Notes: generated by a model from the letters alone, not told the origin. DNA of 19,020 nucleotides from JBFWWW01 sp050245975 (GCA_050245975.1 JBFWWW010000059.1:1-19020), one strand, 5' to 3'; counted from the first letter of the stretch, positions 6,957-14,391 are shown. Numbers and translations are program-made.

Positions 6957-8037
6957 CCATCCGGCACAGCCTCCCGCATGGGAGGAGGATGCCTACGTGA
7001 CGCCCCGCACGGGCATGCCGACGCATACGGCGCCGCCGACGGCCGCGCGCCGTCCGACGCCAGGCGCCGAGCCGGCGTTTCAGGACGACACGCTGGATCC
7101 CACCGCAAAAAAACGCGCACCGCGGCGCGACAGCGTGCTCCGTCATGCGCCGATCGTCCCGGCCGGGTCGGTCACCGGCCGCTCGCTGACGCTTGTCATC
7201 ACCATCATGTGCTTTCTTGCCAGCCTGACGGCCGGCGCCGTCTACATGATGAACCAGTCCGCATCGGCCTGGATGCGCGACATAGCGAGCGAAGTCACCG
7301 TCCAGGTGGAGGCGACGGAAGGCACGGATGTCGATGCGGTCGTGCGCGACGTCACGCTCTTCCTGTCCGGGCGGCCCGGGGTCCGCACCGTCAAGCCTTT
7401 CGGAATCGAGGAATCGGCCAAGCTCCTCGAACCCTGGCTGGGGCACAGCGACGCGTTGAAAAATCTGCCGATCCCGCGGCTGATCGCGCTCGAGATCGAC
7501 CGGGCGGAACCGCCGGACGTACCCGCGCTCAAGGCGCAACTGGAAAAGCAGTTCAAGAACGTCTCTCTCGACGACCACCGTCACTGGCAACAGCAAATCC
7601 GCACCGTGACGCGGTCCTTCGCCCTTGGCGGACTGGCAATTCTGCTGCTTGTCGGTGCGGCCACGACCGCGATCATTGTTTCCGCCACCAAGAGCGCGAT
7701 GGCCTCGAACAGGGAGATCGTCGAGGTCCTGCACTTCATCGGCGCAACGGACCGGTTCATCGCCCGGGAATTCGAAAAACACTTTCTGCGTCTTGGCGTT
7801 CGTGCCGGCATCGTCGGCGCCCTGTGGGCGATGCTAGTGTTCCTGGCGCTGCCGACGCTGATGGAGGTGCTCGGCGGCGGCACGGTGACGATCACTGAGA
7901 TTCGGCGGCTGGTTGGGGCCGGATCGCTTGATCTTGCGGGCTTCGTTCTGTTGGCCATTGTCGTCGTCGTCATTGCGGCGCTGTGTATGTTGACTTCCCG
8001 GATCGGCGTGTACCGGATACTCAACAGCCAGCACTGA
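6931..8037 (+). CDS. ftsX: Cell division protein FtsX
   Basis: 368 residues from ATG 6931; ATG 6940 in the same frame is an alternative. The order is an N-terminal cytoplasmic stretch of about 80 residues rich in Pro, Thr, Ala and Arg, then TM1 (about 86-107) and a periplasmic domain of about 120 residues. TM2 (230-252), TM3 (290-310) and TM4 (333-355) follow. Four TM helices with a large first periplasmic loop is the FtsX topology. The cytoplasmic segment after TM2, 'REIVEVLHFIGATDRFIAREFEKHF' (261-285, read here as key residues E262, L267, G271, F276 and F284), corresponds to the conserved FtsX coupling region. It partners with FtsE encoded just upstream and relays to a periplasmic peptidoglycan hydrolase activator. 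The N-terminal extension makes it longer than the roughly 300 residues common elsewhere. Confidence 0.9.
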   Translation: MTAMSRTYDHPAQPPAWEEDAYVTPRTGMPTHTAPPTAARRPTPGAEPAFQDDTLDPTAKKRAPRRDSVLRHAPIVPAGSVTGRSLTLVITIMCFLASLTAGAVYMMNQSASAWMRDIASEVTVQVEATEGTDVDAVVRDVTLFLSGRPGVRTVKPFGIEESAKLLEPWLGHSDALKNLPIPRLIALEIDRAEPPDVPALKAQLEKQFKNVSLDDHRHWQQQIRTVTRSFALGGLAILLLVGAATTAIIVSATKSAMASNREIVEVLHFIGATDRFIAREFEKHFLRLGVRAGIVGALWAMLVFLALPTLMEVLGGGTVTITEIRRLVGAGSLDLAGFVLLAIVVVVIAALCMLTSRIGVYRILNSQH

Positions 8038-8040
8038 CTG

Positions 8041-8060
8041 CGGCGCACATGGCAGCGCCG
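8041..8060 (+). other. GC hairpin directly after ftsX
   Basis: CGGCGC (8041-8046) pairs with GCGCCG (8055-8060) around an 8-base loop, starting 3 bases after the ftsX stop. No U-tract follows. It could slow or partly stop transcription before ydcF, or protect the ftsEX mRNA end. It overlaps the first unit of the tandem repeat. Confidence 0.35.
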
Positions 8061-8102
8061 GTGGGCAGCGCCGGTGGGCAGTGCCGGTGGGCTATGCCGG
8101 TG
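8051..8102 (+). repeat. Tandem repeat, four units of 13 bp
   Basis: Units are at 8051-8063, 8064-8076, 8077-8089 and 8090-8102. The first two are identical (GGCAGCGCCGGTG), the third has one change (GGCAGTGCCGGTG) and the fourth three (GGCTATGCCGGTG). The array lies in the noncoding gap between ftsX and the YdcF-family gene. The frame of the downstream gene stays open through the last unit and a half, but no start signal supports translation there. The 13-bp period is not a multiple of three, so copy-number change would shift any reading frame across it. Confidence 0.9.
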
Positions 8103-8197
8103 CGATCCGCAGCCGCGCGCAGTGTATGCGTCTTTGTCAGCAACTCCCGATAGACCGAATCGCGATCGTGGCGAGAAACAGGAACAGCGAACCGTCA

Positions 8198-8839
8198 ATG
8201 GGCGCCGGACGATGGCGTTGGGGCGTCATTGCCCTCGCGGTGGCCGCGGTCGTGTTCATTTCGGGGTTTCTGATCTTTGCCCAGAAGGTCGCGGGCTATC
8301 GGCCCTCGCAAGAGCCGGCAGACGGCATCGTCGTTCTGACGGGCGGCGAGCAGCGCCTCAACGAGGGACTGCGGCTCCTTGCCGGCGGTCGCGGGCGCCG
8401 GCTGCTGATCTCCGGCGTCAACAAGCATACGACGCGCGCCGACATCAAGCGGACGACTACCAGCGATCCGACATTGTTCGAGTGCTGCGTCGATATCGGC
8501 TACGAGGCGCTCGATACCATGGGGAATGCGGACGAGACGCGAACCTGGGTCGATACGTGGCACTTCCGGCGCCTGCTGATCGTGACGTCGAGCTATCACA
8601 TGCCGCGCAGCCTGATCGAGCTCGGGCGCGCGATCCCCAATGTCACGCTCGTCGCCTATCCCATCCAGTCGCGGAATTTCCATCCCGACACGTGGTGGCG
8701 CCATCTCCCCAGTGCGCGCATCCTGCTGTCGGAGTATATCAAGCTGCTCCGCTCGGTGACCCACTATGGCCTCTCGCGGCTATGGCCATGGGGCCGGAGC
8801 ATACCGCTCGCCCACGGCGAGCGTGCCGCGGGCAAGTGA
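8198..8839 (+). CDS. YdcF-family (DUF218) membrane-anchored protein
   Basis: 213 residues from ATG 8198. One N-terminal TM helix (about 8-28) is followed by a DUF218/YdcF-type domain. Landmarks are ADGIVVLTGG (41-50) with R53, LLISGVN (69-75), a GNADETRTW segment (109-117) in place of the family's 'NTxENA', and VTSSYHMPRS (129-138). Relatives such as SanA and ElyC are linked to cell-envelope integrity and lipid carrier or peptidoglycan metabolism; their biochemical reaction is poorly known. The frame runs up to a GTG at 8081 inside the tandem repeat, with further possible starts at 8126 and GTG 8168. None has a clear Shine-Dalgarno; AGGA at 8180-8183 is somewhat far from 8198. The position between ftsEX and plsC suggests an envelope role. 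Family call is good, start uncertain. Confidence 0.8.
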   Translation: MGAGRWRWGVIALAVAAVVFISGFLIFAQKVAGYRPSQEPADGIVVLTGGEQRLNEGLRLLAGGRGRRLLISGVNKHTTRADIKRTTTSDPTLFECCVDIGYEALDTMGNADETRTWVDTWHFRRLLIVTSSYHMPRSLIELGRAIPNVTLVAYPIQSRNFHPDTWWRHLPSARILLSEYIKLLRSVTHYGLSRLWPWGRSIPLAHGERAAGK

Positions 8840-8848
8840 GGCTGCCGC

Positions 8849-9595
8849 ATGATCCGCTCGCTGGTCTTCGCCGCGGCCTTCTATATCAACACCGCGATCT
8901 TCCTGATCTTCGGCAGCTGGCTCCTGTTTGCGCCGCGGTCCTGGGCCATGGCCGGGTTGCGGGCGCACGCTCGCGTCAGCGTCTGGCTCCTGAAAGTCAT
9001 CTGCGGCACATCGATGGAAGTGCGAGGCCTCGAGAAGCTGCCGAAGTCAGCCTGTCTCGTCGTCGCCAAGCATCAATCGGCGTGGGACACGTTTGCCCTG
9101 ATCCCGCTCTTCCGCGATCCCGCGATCGTCCTCAAGGACGAGCTCAAATGGATCCCGCTCTACGGCTGGTTCTGCATCAAGTTCGGCCACATCCTGGTCC
9201 GGCGCGACAAGGGCGCTTCTGCGCTCAAGGCGATGATCCGCGATGCCCGCGAGAGAGCCGCGCAGGGCCGCGAAATCTTCATTTTCCCGGAGGGGACACG
9301 CCGCGCGCCGGGCGCTCCGCCCGACTACAAGCCCGGCTACGTGGCTCTCTATGAAGGGCTTAAAGTCCCGTGTGTGCCGCTGGCACTGAACTCGGGCCTC
9401 TACTGGCCGCGACGCAAGATTGTCCGCTATCCAGGCCCGATCATCGTCGAATTCCTCGATCCGATCCCTCCGGGCCTGCCGCGCGCCGAATTCCGCGCTC
9501 GTCTCGAACCGGCACTGGAGAATGCTGTCGGCAGGCTGATCCAGGAGGCTGCGGACTCACCCCATCCGCCCCCTGATCCCATGGTAAACAAATAG
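8849..9595 (+). CDS. plsC: 1-acyl-sn-glycerol-3-phosphate acyltransferase (PlsC family)
   Basis: 248 residues. It acylates lysophosphatidic acid to phosphatidic acid in phospholipid synthesis at the inner membrane. Catalytic motif I is H75-QSAW-D80 (HxxxxD) and motif III is FPEGTR (146-151); the intervening 'GHILVRRD' (113-120) is motif II, and 'VPCVPLALNSG' after residue 170 is motif IV. A hydrophobic N-terminal helix (about 5-28) would anchor it. GAGG at 8838-8841 is 7 bases before the ATG and overlaps the ydcF stop, so translation is probably coupled. Several PlsC-like paralogues exist in many alphaproteobacteria, and this could be one that acts on another lyso-lipid. Confidence 0.87.
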   Translation: MIRSLVFAAAFYINTAIFLIFGSWLLFAPRSWAMAGLRAHARVSVWLLKVICGTSMEVRGLEKLPKSACLVVAKHQSAWDTFALIPLFRDPAIVLKDELKWIPLYGWFCIKFGHILVRRDKGASALKAMIRDARERAAQGREIFIFPEGTRRAPGAPPDYKPGYVALYEGLKVPCVPLALNSGLYWPRRKIVRYPGPIIVEFLDPIPPGLPRAEFRARLEPALENAVGRLIQEAADSPHPPPDPMVNK

Positions 9596-9596
9596 G

Positions 9597-9611
9597 GAAT
9601 ATATAGAGAAC
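9597..9611 (+). promoter_or_regulatory. LexA (SOS) box-like site upstream of the ribonucleotide reductase
   Basis: GAAT (9597-9600), 7 bases (ATATAGA), GAAC (9608-9611). The alphaproteobacterial LexA box is GAAC-N7-GAAC, so one base of eight differs. It lies about 70 bases before the likely nrdJ start in a short AT-rich gap, where an operator would be expected. Site call only; binding is untested. Confidence 0.4.
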
Positions 9612-9681
9612 ATTCATTGACTGAGCGGGGTTGGAGCCCTATATTGCAGGTCTCGTTTCACAATCAACCTCGTCGATTGGC

Positions 9682-12027
9682 ATGCCCGCCGCGTCCGACT
9701 TCATGCTCCGGATTTCCCGGCAGATCTGGGAGGCAAAGTATCGGCTCAAAGCCCCCGACGGGCAGCCGATCGACGCCACCATAGCGGACAGCTGGCGGCG
9801 GACGGCACGGGCGATCGCAGCCGCAGAGCCGAAGCGCAAGCGCGAGCATTGGGAGAAGGCCTTCTCCGATGCAATGGCCGATTACGCATTCTTGCCGGCC
9901 GGCCGCATCCTCGCGGGTGCCGGTACGAGCCGCAGCGTCACGCTCTTCAACTGCTTCGTCATGGGCCAGATCGAGGACGATTTGGCATCCATCTTCGACA
10001 ACGTGAAGCAGGCCGCACTGACGATGCAGCAGGGCGGCGGCATCGGGCACGATTTTTCCACCCTCCGGCCCAAGGGAGCGCTCGTCAAAAGCATCGGAGC
10101 GGACGCCTCCGGTCCCGTCAGTTTCATGGACGTGTGGGATACCATGTGCCGGTCGATCATGTCGGCCGGCGCGCGGCGCGGCGCCATGATGGCGACGTTG
10201 CGCTGCGACCATCCCGATATCGAAGCCTTCATCGACGCCAAGTCGGACCCTGCGCGCCTGCGCAATTTCAACCTGTCGGTGCTCGTCACGGACGCCTTCC
10301 TCAAGGCCGTCCGAAATGGCGCGCCCTGGGACCTCGTGTTCGGCGGCAAGGTAGTTCGCACGGTGGACGCGCGCGTGCTGTGGGACCGCATGATGCGGGC
10401 CACCTACGACTACGCGGAGCCCGGCGTCATTTTCATCGACCGGGTCAACGCGCAGAACAACCTCCGCTACTGCGAGGAGATTTTCGCGACCAATCCGTGC
10501 GGCGAGCAGCCGCTGCCGCCCTATGGCGCCTGCCTGCTCGGCTCCATCAACCTGGCCCGTCTCGTCGCGCAGCCCTTTGCGCGCGGTGCCGCCCTCGACG
10601 AGCAGCGTCTCGAGACGCTGGTGGCAACGGCCGTGCGCTTCCTCGATAACGCCATCGACGTTTCGAGGTATCCGCTGCCGGCCCAACGCACGGAGGCGCA
10701 GAACAAGCGGCGCATCGGCCTCGGCGTCACGGGCCTTGCCGACGCGTTGATCTTCTGCGGCGTCCGCTACGGGACGGAGGAAGCGGCACGCCTTGCCGGG
10801 CGCTGGATGGAAGCGATCGAGACGGCCGCCTATCGTGCCAGCTCGGCGATCGCCGCCGAAAAAGGCGCCTTTCCGCTGTTCGATGCCGAGCGCTACCTCG
10901 CAGCGCCGAATATCGCTCGTCTGCCGGCCGATATCCGCGAGACGATCCGCAAGACGGGCATCCGTAACGGCCTTCTGACGTCGATCGCACCGACGGGGAC
11001 GATCTCGCTTCTCGCGCACAATGTCTCGAGCGGCGTGGAGCCGGTGTTCGACTTCGTCCATCGCCGCCGCGTGACCAACGCGGACGGCTCGTTCCGCGAG
11101 GAGACGGTCGAGAACTACGCCCACGCCGTTTACCGCGCCATGTTCGGACCCGACGTTCCGCTCACGCCGGCCTTCGTGACGGCGGCCGACCTGTCTCCGG
11201 GCCAGCATCTCGACATGCAGGCCGCCCTGCAGCGGCATGTGGACAGCTCCATCTCCAAGACCATCAATTGTCCGGTCGACATCAGCTTCGAGGACTTCAA
11301 GGACGTCTATCTTCGCGCCTACGACCGCGGCCTGAAGGGATGCACCACCTATCGGCCGAATGCGGTCACGGGCTCCATCCTCCAGAGCGGAACGGCTCCC
11401 GCGCAAGTCGCCCGGACTGGCGAAGTGGGCGAGCCGACCGCGGCCGTCGCACTGCCCGCCGAGCGCGATGACGGCGTGATCTACATGGCAGACCCGCTCG
11501 AGCGCGACAGCGTGCTGTCCGGCGCGACGTACAAGCTCAAGTGGCAGGGGAGCGACCACGCGCTCTACATCACGATCAACGACATCGAGCGCGATGGCCG
11601 GCGACGGCCGTTCGAGATCTTCATCAACTCGAAGAATCTCGAGCACTATGCGTGGACGGTCGCGCTGACGCGCATGATCAGCGCCGTGTTCCGGCGCGGC
11701 GGCGACGTGTCGTTCGTCGTCGAGGAGCTCAAGGCCATTTTCGATCCCCAGGGCGGCCAGTGGTCGGACGGCCGCTACGTGCCGAGCCTCATCGCCGCCA
11801 TCGGCGAAGTCATCGAAGGGCACATGCGGAGCACGGGGTTCCTGCGATCCCAGGAGGCAACGGCCGCCATCCCCGCCGAGACAGCGCTGCGTGACGGTGG
11901 AGCCTCGCCGACCGGCGGCGGGGCCATCCCCCGTGGCCGGACCTGCCCGCGGTGCGGCACCTTCCCCCTGCTGAAGCGGGAGGGGTGCTGGGTGTGTTCG
12001 AACTGCGACTATTCGAAGTGCGGATGA
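9682..12027 (+). CDS. nrdJ: Adenosylcobalamin-dependent (class II) ribonucleotide reductase
   Basis: 781 residues from ATG 9682; the frame also reaches TTG 9631 without a convincing Shine-Dalgarno. It reduces ribonucleotides to deoxyribonucleotides using a B12-derived radical, independent of oxygen. The substrate-site cysteine is C91 in LFNCFV. The radical-site signature NPCGE is at 271-275 (C273), followed by QPLPPYGACLLGSINLARL. IAPTGTISLLA, near residue 435, is the family phosphate-binding loop. After the barrel comes a TSCPD-type domain (about 605-720; the FEIFINSKN and FDPQGG segments are typical). The Cys-rich tail from residue 755 has CPRCG, CWVC, SNC and SKCG groups, likely a redox or zinc-binding end. 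The protein is shorter than the 1200-residue rhizobial NrdJ forms and belongs to the compact type. B12 supply is implied. Confidence 0.93.
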   Translation: MPAASDFMLRISRQIWEAKYRLKAPDGQPIDATIADSWRRTARAIAAAEPKRKREHWEKAFSDAMADYAFLPAGRILAGAGTSRSVTLFNCFVMGQIEDDLASIFDNVKQAALTMQQGGGIGHDFSTLRPKGALVKSIGADASGPVSFMDVWDTMCRSIMSAGARRGAMMATLRCDHPDIEAFIDAKSDPARLRNFNLSVLVTDAFLKAVRNGAPWDLVFGGKVVRTVDARVLWDRMMRATYDYAEPGVIFIDRVNAQNNLRYCEEIFATNPCGEQPLPPYGACLLGSINLARLVAQPFARGAALDEQRLETLVATAVRFLDNAIDVSRYPLPAQRTEAQNKRRIGLGVTGLADALIFCGVRYGTEEAARLAGRWMEAIETAAYRASSAIAAEKGAFPLFDAERYLAAPNIARLPADIRETIRKTGIRNGLLTSIAPTGTISLLAHNVSSGVEPVFDFVHRRRVTNADGSFREETVENYAHAVYRAMFGPDVPLTPAFVTAADLSPGQHLDMQAALQRHVDSSISKTINCPVDISFEDFKDVYLRAYDRGLKGCTTYRPNAVTGSILQSGTAPAQVARTGEVGEPTAAVALPAERDDGVIYMADPLERDSVLSGATYKLKWQGSDHALYITINDIERDGRRRPFEIFINSKNLEHYAWTVALTRMISAVFRRGGDVSFVVEELKAIFDPQGGQWSDGRYVPSLIAAIGEVIEGHMRSTGFLRSQEATAAIPAETALRDGGASPTGGGAIPRGRTCPRCGTFPLLKREGCWVCSNCDYSKCG

Positions 12028-12269
12028 TCGGCTTCGGCACGACGGCGTGAAACCGGATCAGGGGGAATGCGTTATGTGCATGTCACTCATCCGATTTCCG
12101 CTGAAATCCGGATAAAACGTTGTAGATATTACTATTTGCCTTCTGTGCGCGCGTTAACCTGCCTGCGGAAATCCCAGCAATGACCACATTTCGCACTGGA
12201 TAAGTCCCCAAAGACGCCCATGTTGCGCGTTTAGAATGCTTAAAATATCGGCTGAAAGGTTGTGACGTC
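12028..12269. other. Relatively AT-rich intergenic region with an imperfect hairpin
   Basis: 242 bases without a gene, visibly richer in A/T than the flanks. ATCCGATTTC (12089-12098) can pair with GAAATCCGGAT (12103-12113) with one bulge; no U-run follows, so it is not a standard terminator. TAGAAT (12232-12237) and TAAAAT (12241-12246) are candidate -10 elements for the next gene, but neither has a good -35. A perfect 8-bp palindrome, TGACGTCA (12263-12270), overlaps the first base of the next start codon. A small RNA or the downstream promoter could lie here; neither is proven. Confidence 0.5.
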
Positions 12270-12698
12270 ATGCCAGCGCGTATCCTGCGTCCCGTCCACG
12301 AGGATGTGGCTCGTCCGAGCCACGAGACGGCGGCGTTTGCCTCGCCTGCAGGGACGCCGACCCGCTTCCAGTTCTGGCGGGGAGCTTCAGGCCGCCGCTA
12401 CGTTCATTCCGTCTACAGCCTGATCGAGTGTCCGCCGTTCCCGCGCGTGACCTACCTGCTGGTGCGGGCGGAGCGGGACGGCACGCGCACGGTCCTCCAT
12501 GTCGGCCACGGAAGCGACCTGTCGCAGACGCTCAATCTTGCGCGCGTCCGCATGCGCGGCGCGCAGCTCGGCGCCAACGAGGTCCATTTGCATCTGCTGT
12601 CCGAAACCGAGTCGCAGCGCCAGCTCGTCGTCTGCGACCTCAGGGCGGGTCTGCTCGGCACCCTCGGCGCCGAATGCGCTCCCGCCGTCCAGACCTGA
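12270..12698 (+). CDS. Conserved-type hypothetical protein, function unknown
   Basis: 142 residues, not assignable to a named family with confidence. The ATG has AAAGG (12255-12259) 10 bases upstream, a reasonable Shine-Dalgarno. No signal peptide or membrane helix is visible. After a variable, Pro/Ala-rich stretch of about 32 residues comes FWRGASGRRYVHSVYSL (about 35-51), then two hydrophobic strands, VTYLLV (59-64) and TVLHVG (74-79). A basic helix and ANEVHLHLL (101-109) follow. The two-strand pattern faintly recalls the 'GIY' and 'YIG' strands of GIY-YIG domains, but catalytic residues are not evident. Codon use looks like the neighbours and the start is well placed, so the gene is probably real. 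It is convergent with the chaC-like gene, 25 bases away, and preceded by its own intergenic region. Confidence 0.72.
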   Translation: MPARILRPVHEDVARPSHETAAFASPAGTPTRFQFWRGASGRRYVHSVYSLIECPPFPRVTYLLVRAERDGTRTVLHVGHGSDLSQTLNLARVRMRGAQLGANEVHLHLLSETESQRQLVVCDLRAGLLGTLGAECAPAVQT

Positions 12699-12723
12699 CC
12701 TCTGGCCCCCGCCCCCGAGACCT

Positions 12724-13398
12724 CTAGCTCCCGAGCCGCATTCGATAGAGAAACCGCCTGCGCTGGTCGGGTTTCATCCGCGGCGCGCGGTTTCCGCTGC
12801 GCGGCTCGGCGCGGATGATGCCTCTGGCCGTCGGCGTCGCCAGTCCGCCATCCGAAAGCTGCGCCGCATGCGGGGCGATCAGGCCCAGCAAACGCTCCAG
12901 GTCGCGTTCGCGGATCCCCAGCGCGCGCAGGTGGCGCACCGTGTTGACGAGATAGTCCAGGTTCGGCCCCGACGTTCCTTCCGCATTGCGGATGAGATGG
13001 GCCTGCCGGGCAAGAGACAGGCGGCCGGTATAGCTCGGGTGCGCCCGCTCGACGATGTAGGTCATGGCCGGCGTTTCGCGACGCGGCTCCGTCATCAGCT
13101 CGACGGGCACCATCGTCTCGCGATAGACGCCGCTCAGCTGCTCGCGCGCGCGCAGATAGGCGACCGTCTCGGCGACGTGCTCGGCTGCAACGCGATACGC
13201 GATGCCCTCGCACGACCAGCCCCTGTCGAGCCCGAGGACAAGGCCGGGCCGCGCCGGACGCCCGCGGTGATGGGTCGAATAGATGCAGAAGCAGCGGTGA
13301 TAGCCGCGCAGCCGCGCGTGCACCTGCTCGATATGGCGGAAGCCCGGCCGCCACATGAGCGATCCGTAGCCGAACACCCACAAATCGTCGCCGGCCAA
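12724..13398 (-). CDS. chaC: Glutathione-specific gamma-glutamylcyclotransferase (ChaC family)
   Basis: 224 residues. ChaC enzymes cleave glutathione to 5-oxoproline and Cys-Gly in the cytoplasm. The N-terminal strand and substrate loop VFGYGSLMWRPGF (8-20) is the family signature. The later segments GYHRCFCIYSTHHRG (33-47) and GLVLGLDRG (52-60) match the ChaC core. An acidic residue in 'YLRAREQLSGVYRE' (81-94) is the likely catalytic glutamate. The start is TTG at 13396-13398, chosen because GAGGGAG lies 6 bases upstream and no ATG occurs before the signature motif. The gene follows tyrA on the same strand after a 21-base gap, so it may be read through from hisC-tyrA. Confidence 0.88.
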   Translation of the reverse strand: MAGDDLWVFGYGSLMWRPGFRHIEQVHARLRGYHRCFCIYSTHHRGRPARPGLVLGLDRGWSCEGIAYRVAAEHVAETVAYLRAREQLSGVYRETMVPVELMTEPRRETPAMTYIVERAHPSYTGRLSLARQAHLIRNAEGTSGPNLDYLVNTVRHLRALGIRERDLERLLGLIAPHAAQLSDGGLATPTARGIIRAEPRSGNRAPRMKPDQRRRFLYRMRLGS

Positions 13399-13404
13399 CG
13401 TGAT

Positions 13405-13411
13405 CTCCCTC
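13405..13411 (-). promoter_or_regulatory. Ribosome binding site fixing the TTG start of chaC
   Basis: GAGGGAG on the minus strand, 6 bases before the TTG at 13398. It is a strong Shine-Dalgarno and the main reason to accept the rare start codon. Confidence 0.75.
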
Positions 13412-13419
13412 GCTGCGGG

Positions 13420-14391
13420 CTAGCCGGGCTTTGATCCCGCACGGCCCGCCGCCGTCTCGCCGGCCTGCGGCCCGTGCCGGCCGAAGTCGGGAGCCGCGGT
13501 GTCCTGGCCCGCCTGAATGATGCCGCGGCGGATCGCGCGTGCCTCGGTGAACAGGCGGAACAGCATGTCGCCGTCGCCGAAGCGGATGGCGCGCTGCAGC
13601 GCCGTCAGGTCTTCGGTGAAGCGGCCGAGCATCTCCAGCACCGCGTCCTTGTTGTTGAGGAACACGTCGCGCCACATCGTGGGGTCGGAGGCCGCGATAC
13701 GCGTGAAGTCACGGAAGCCGCCGGCGGAGAACTTGATGACCTCCGAATCCGTCACGCGTTCCAGATGGGCCGCCGTGTTGACGATGTTGTAGGCGATGAG
13801 GTGCGGCACGTGGCTGGTGATGGCGAGCACGAGGTCGTGGTGCTCGGCCGACGTCACATCGACGCTCGAGCCGCACGCCTCCCAGAACGCCTTCAGGCGG
13901 GCGACGGCATCGGCGTCCGCGCCCGGCGAAGGCGTCAGCACGCACCAGCGGCCGTCGAACAGCTCTGGGAACCCCGAATACGGGCCGGAGTGCTCGGTAC
14001 CTGCGATGGGGTGGCCGGCAATGAAGTGCACCCCGGGCGGAATGTGCGGCTCGACGTCGCGAATGACGGCCGCCTTCACCGATCCGACGTCGGTGACGAT
14101 CGCGCCGGGCTTCAGGGCCGGCGCAATCTCCTCGGCAAGACCGCCACATGCTCCGACCGGCACGCACAGGATGACCAGGTCGGCTCCGGCCGCCGCCTCG
14201 GCCGCCTTCTCGTGGATCTCGTCCACCAGGCCCAGCTCGACCGCGGCCTTGCGGGTTTCGTGCGTCCGCGCGCTGCCGGAAATCGTTCGCGCCAGCCCGC
14301 GCCGACGCATCGCGTGACTGAGGGACGAACCGATGAGGCCAAGCCCGAGCAGGGCGACGCGGTCGAACATCGGCGCCGGCTGACCGCTCAT
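13420..14391 (-). CDS. tyrA: Prephenate dehydrogenase (arogenate/prephenate dehydrogenase family)
   Basis: 323 residues from ATG 14391. It oxidatively decarboxylates prephenate (or arogenate) toward tyrosine, using NAD(P). The Rossmann motif GLGLIGSSL is at 16-24. DVGSVK (101-106), GHPIAGTEHSGP (126-137) and SHVPHLIAY (193-201, with H194 and H197) are the conserved substrate-side motifs. The frame is open further upstream into hisC, but the chosen ATG overlaps the hisC stop as ATGA and has GAGG 6 bases before it. There is no chorismate mutase or ACT domain, and the last 25 or so residues are a Gly/Ala-rich tail. Whether it prefers prephenate or arogenate cannot be told. The hisC-tyrA pairing fits a broad-specificity aminotransferase working on the tyrosine branch as well. 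Confidence 0.9.
   Translation of the reverse strand: MSGQPAPMFDRVALLGLGLIGSSLSHAMRRRGLARTISGSARTHETRKAAVELGLVDEIHEKAAEAAAGADLVILCVPVGACGGLAEEIAPALKPGAIVTDVGSVKAAVIRDVEPHIPPGVHFIAGHPIAGTEHSGPYSGFPELFDGRWCVLTPSPGADADAVARLKAFWEACGSSVDVTSAEHHDLVLAITSHVPHLIAYNIVNTAAHLERVTDSEVIKFSAGGFRDFTRIAASDPTMWRDVFLNNKDAVLEMLGRFTEDLTALQRAIRFGDGDMLFRLFTEARAIRRGIIQAGQDTAAPDFGRHGPQAGETAAGRAGSKPG

Noticed and set aside
8051..8102. CRISPR-like or coding repeat
   Set aside because: Units are contiguous without spacers and only 13 bp; translation through them lacks start signals.
9634..9650. NrdR box before nrdJ (CCTATATTGC)
   Set aside because: Only a partial match; the spacing between the C/T-A-T-A-T core and the TTG is shorter than the usual 16-bp box, and no second box is present.
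9664..11823. 719-codon open frame on the minus strand
   Set aside because: Antisense shadow of nrdJ in GC-rich DNA; the plus-strand frame has all class II reductase motifs.
12103..12210. DnaA-box-like sequences (CCGGATAA, CTGGATAA)
   Set aside because: Only two weak matches, not clustered, and no dnaA, dnaN or hemE context to suggest an origin.
12263..12270. TGACGTCA as a regulator operator
   Set aside because: A single 8-bp palindrome at a start codon is expected by chance and has no partner site.
12083..12271. 62-codon minus-strand frame in the intergenic region
   Set aside because: No Shine-Dalgarno support or domain; composition looks noncoding.
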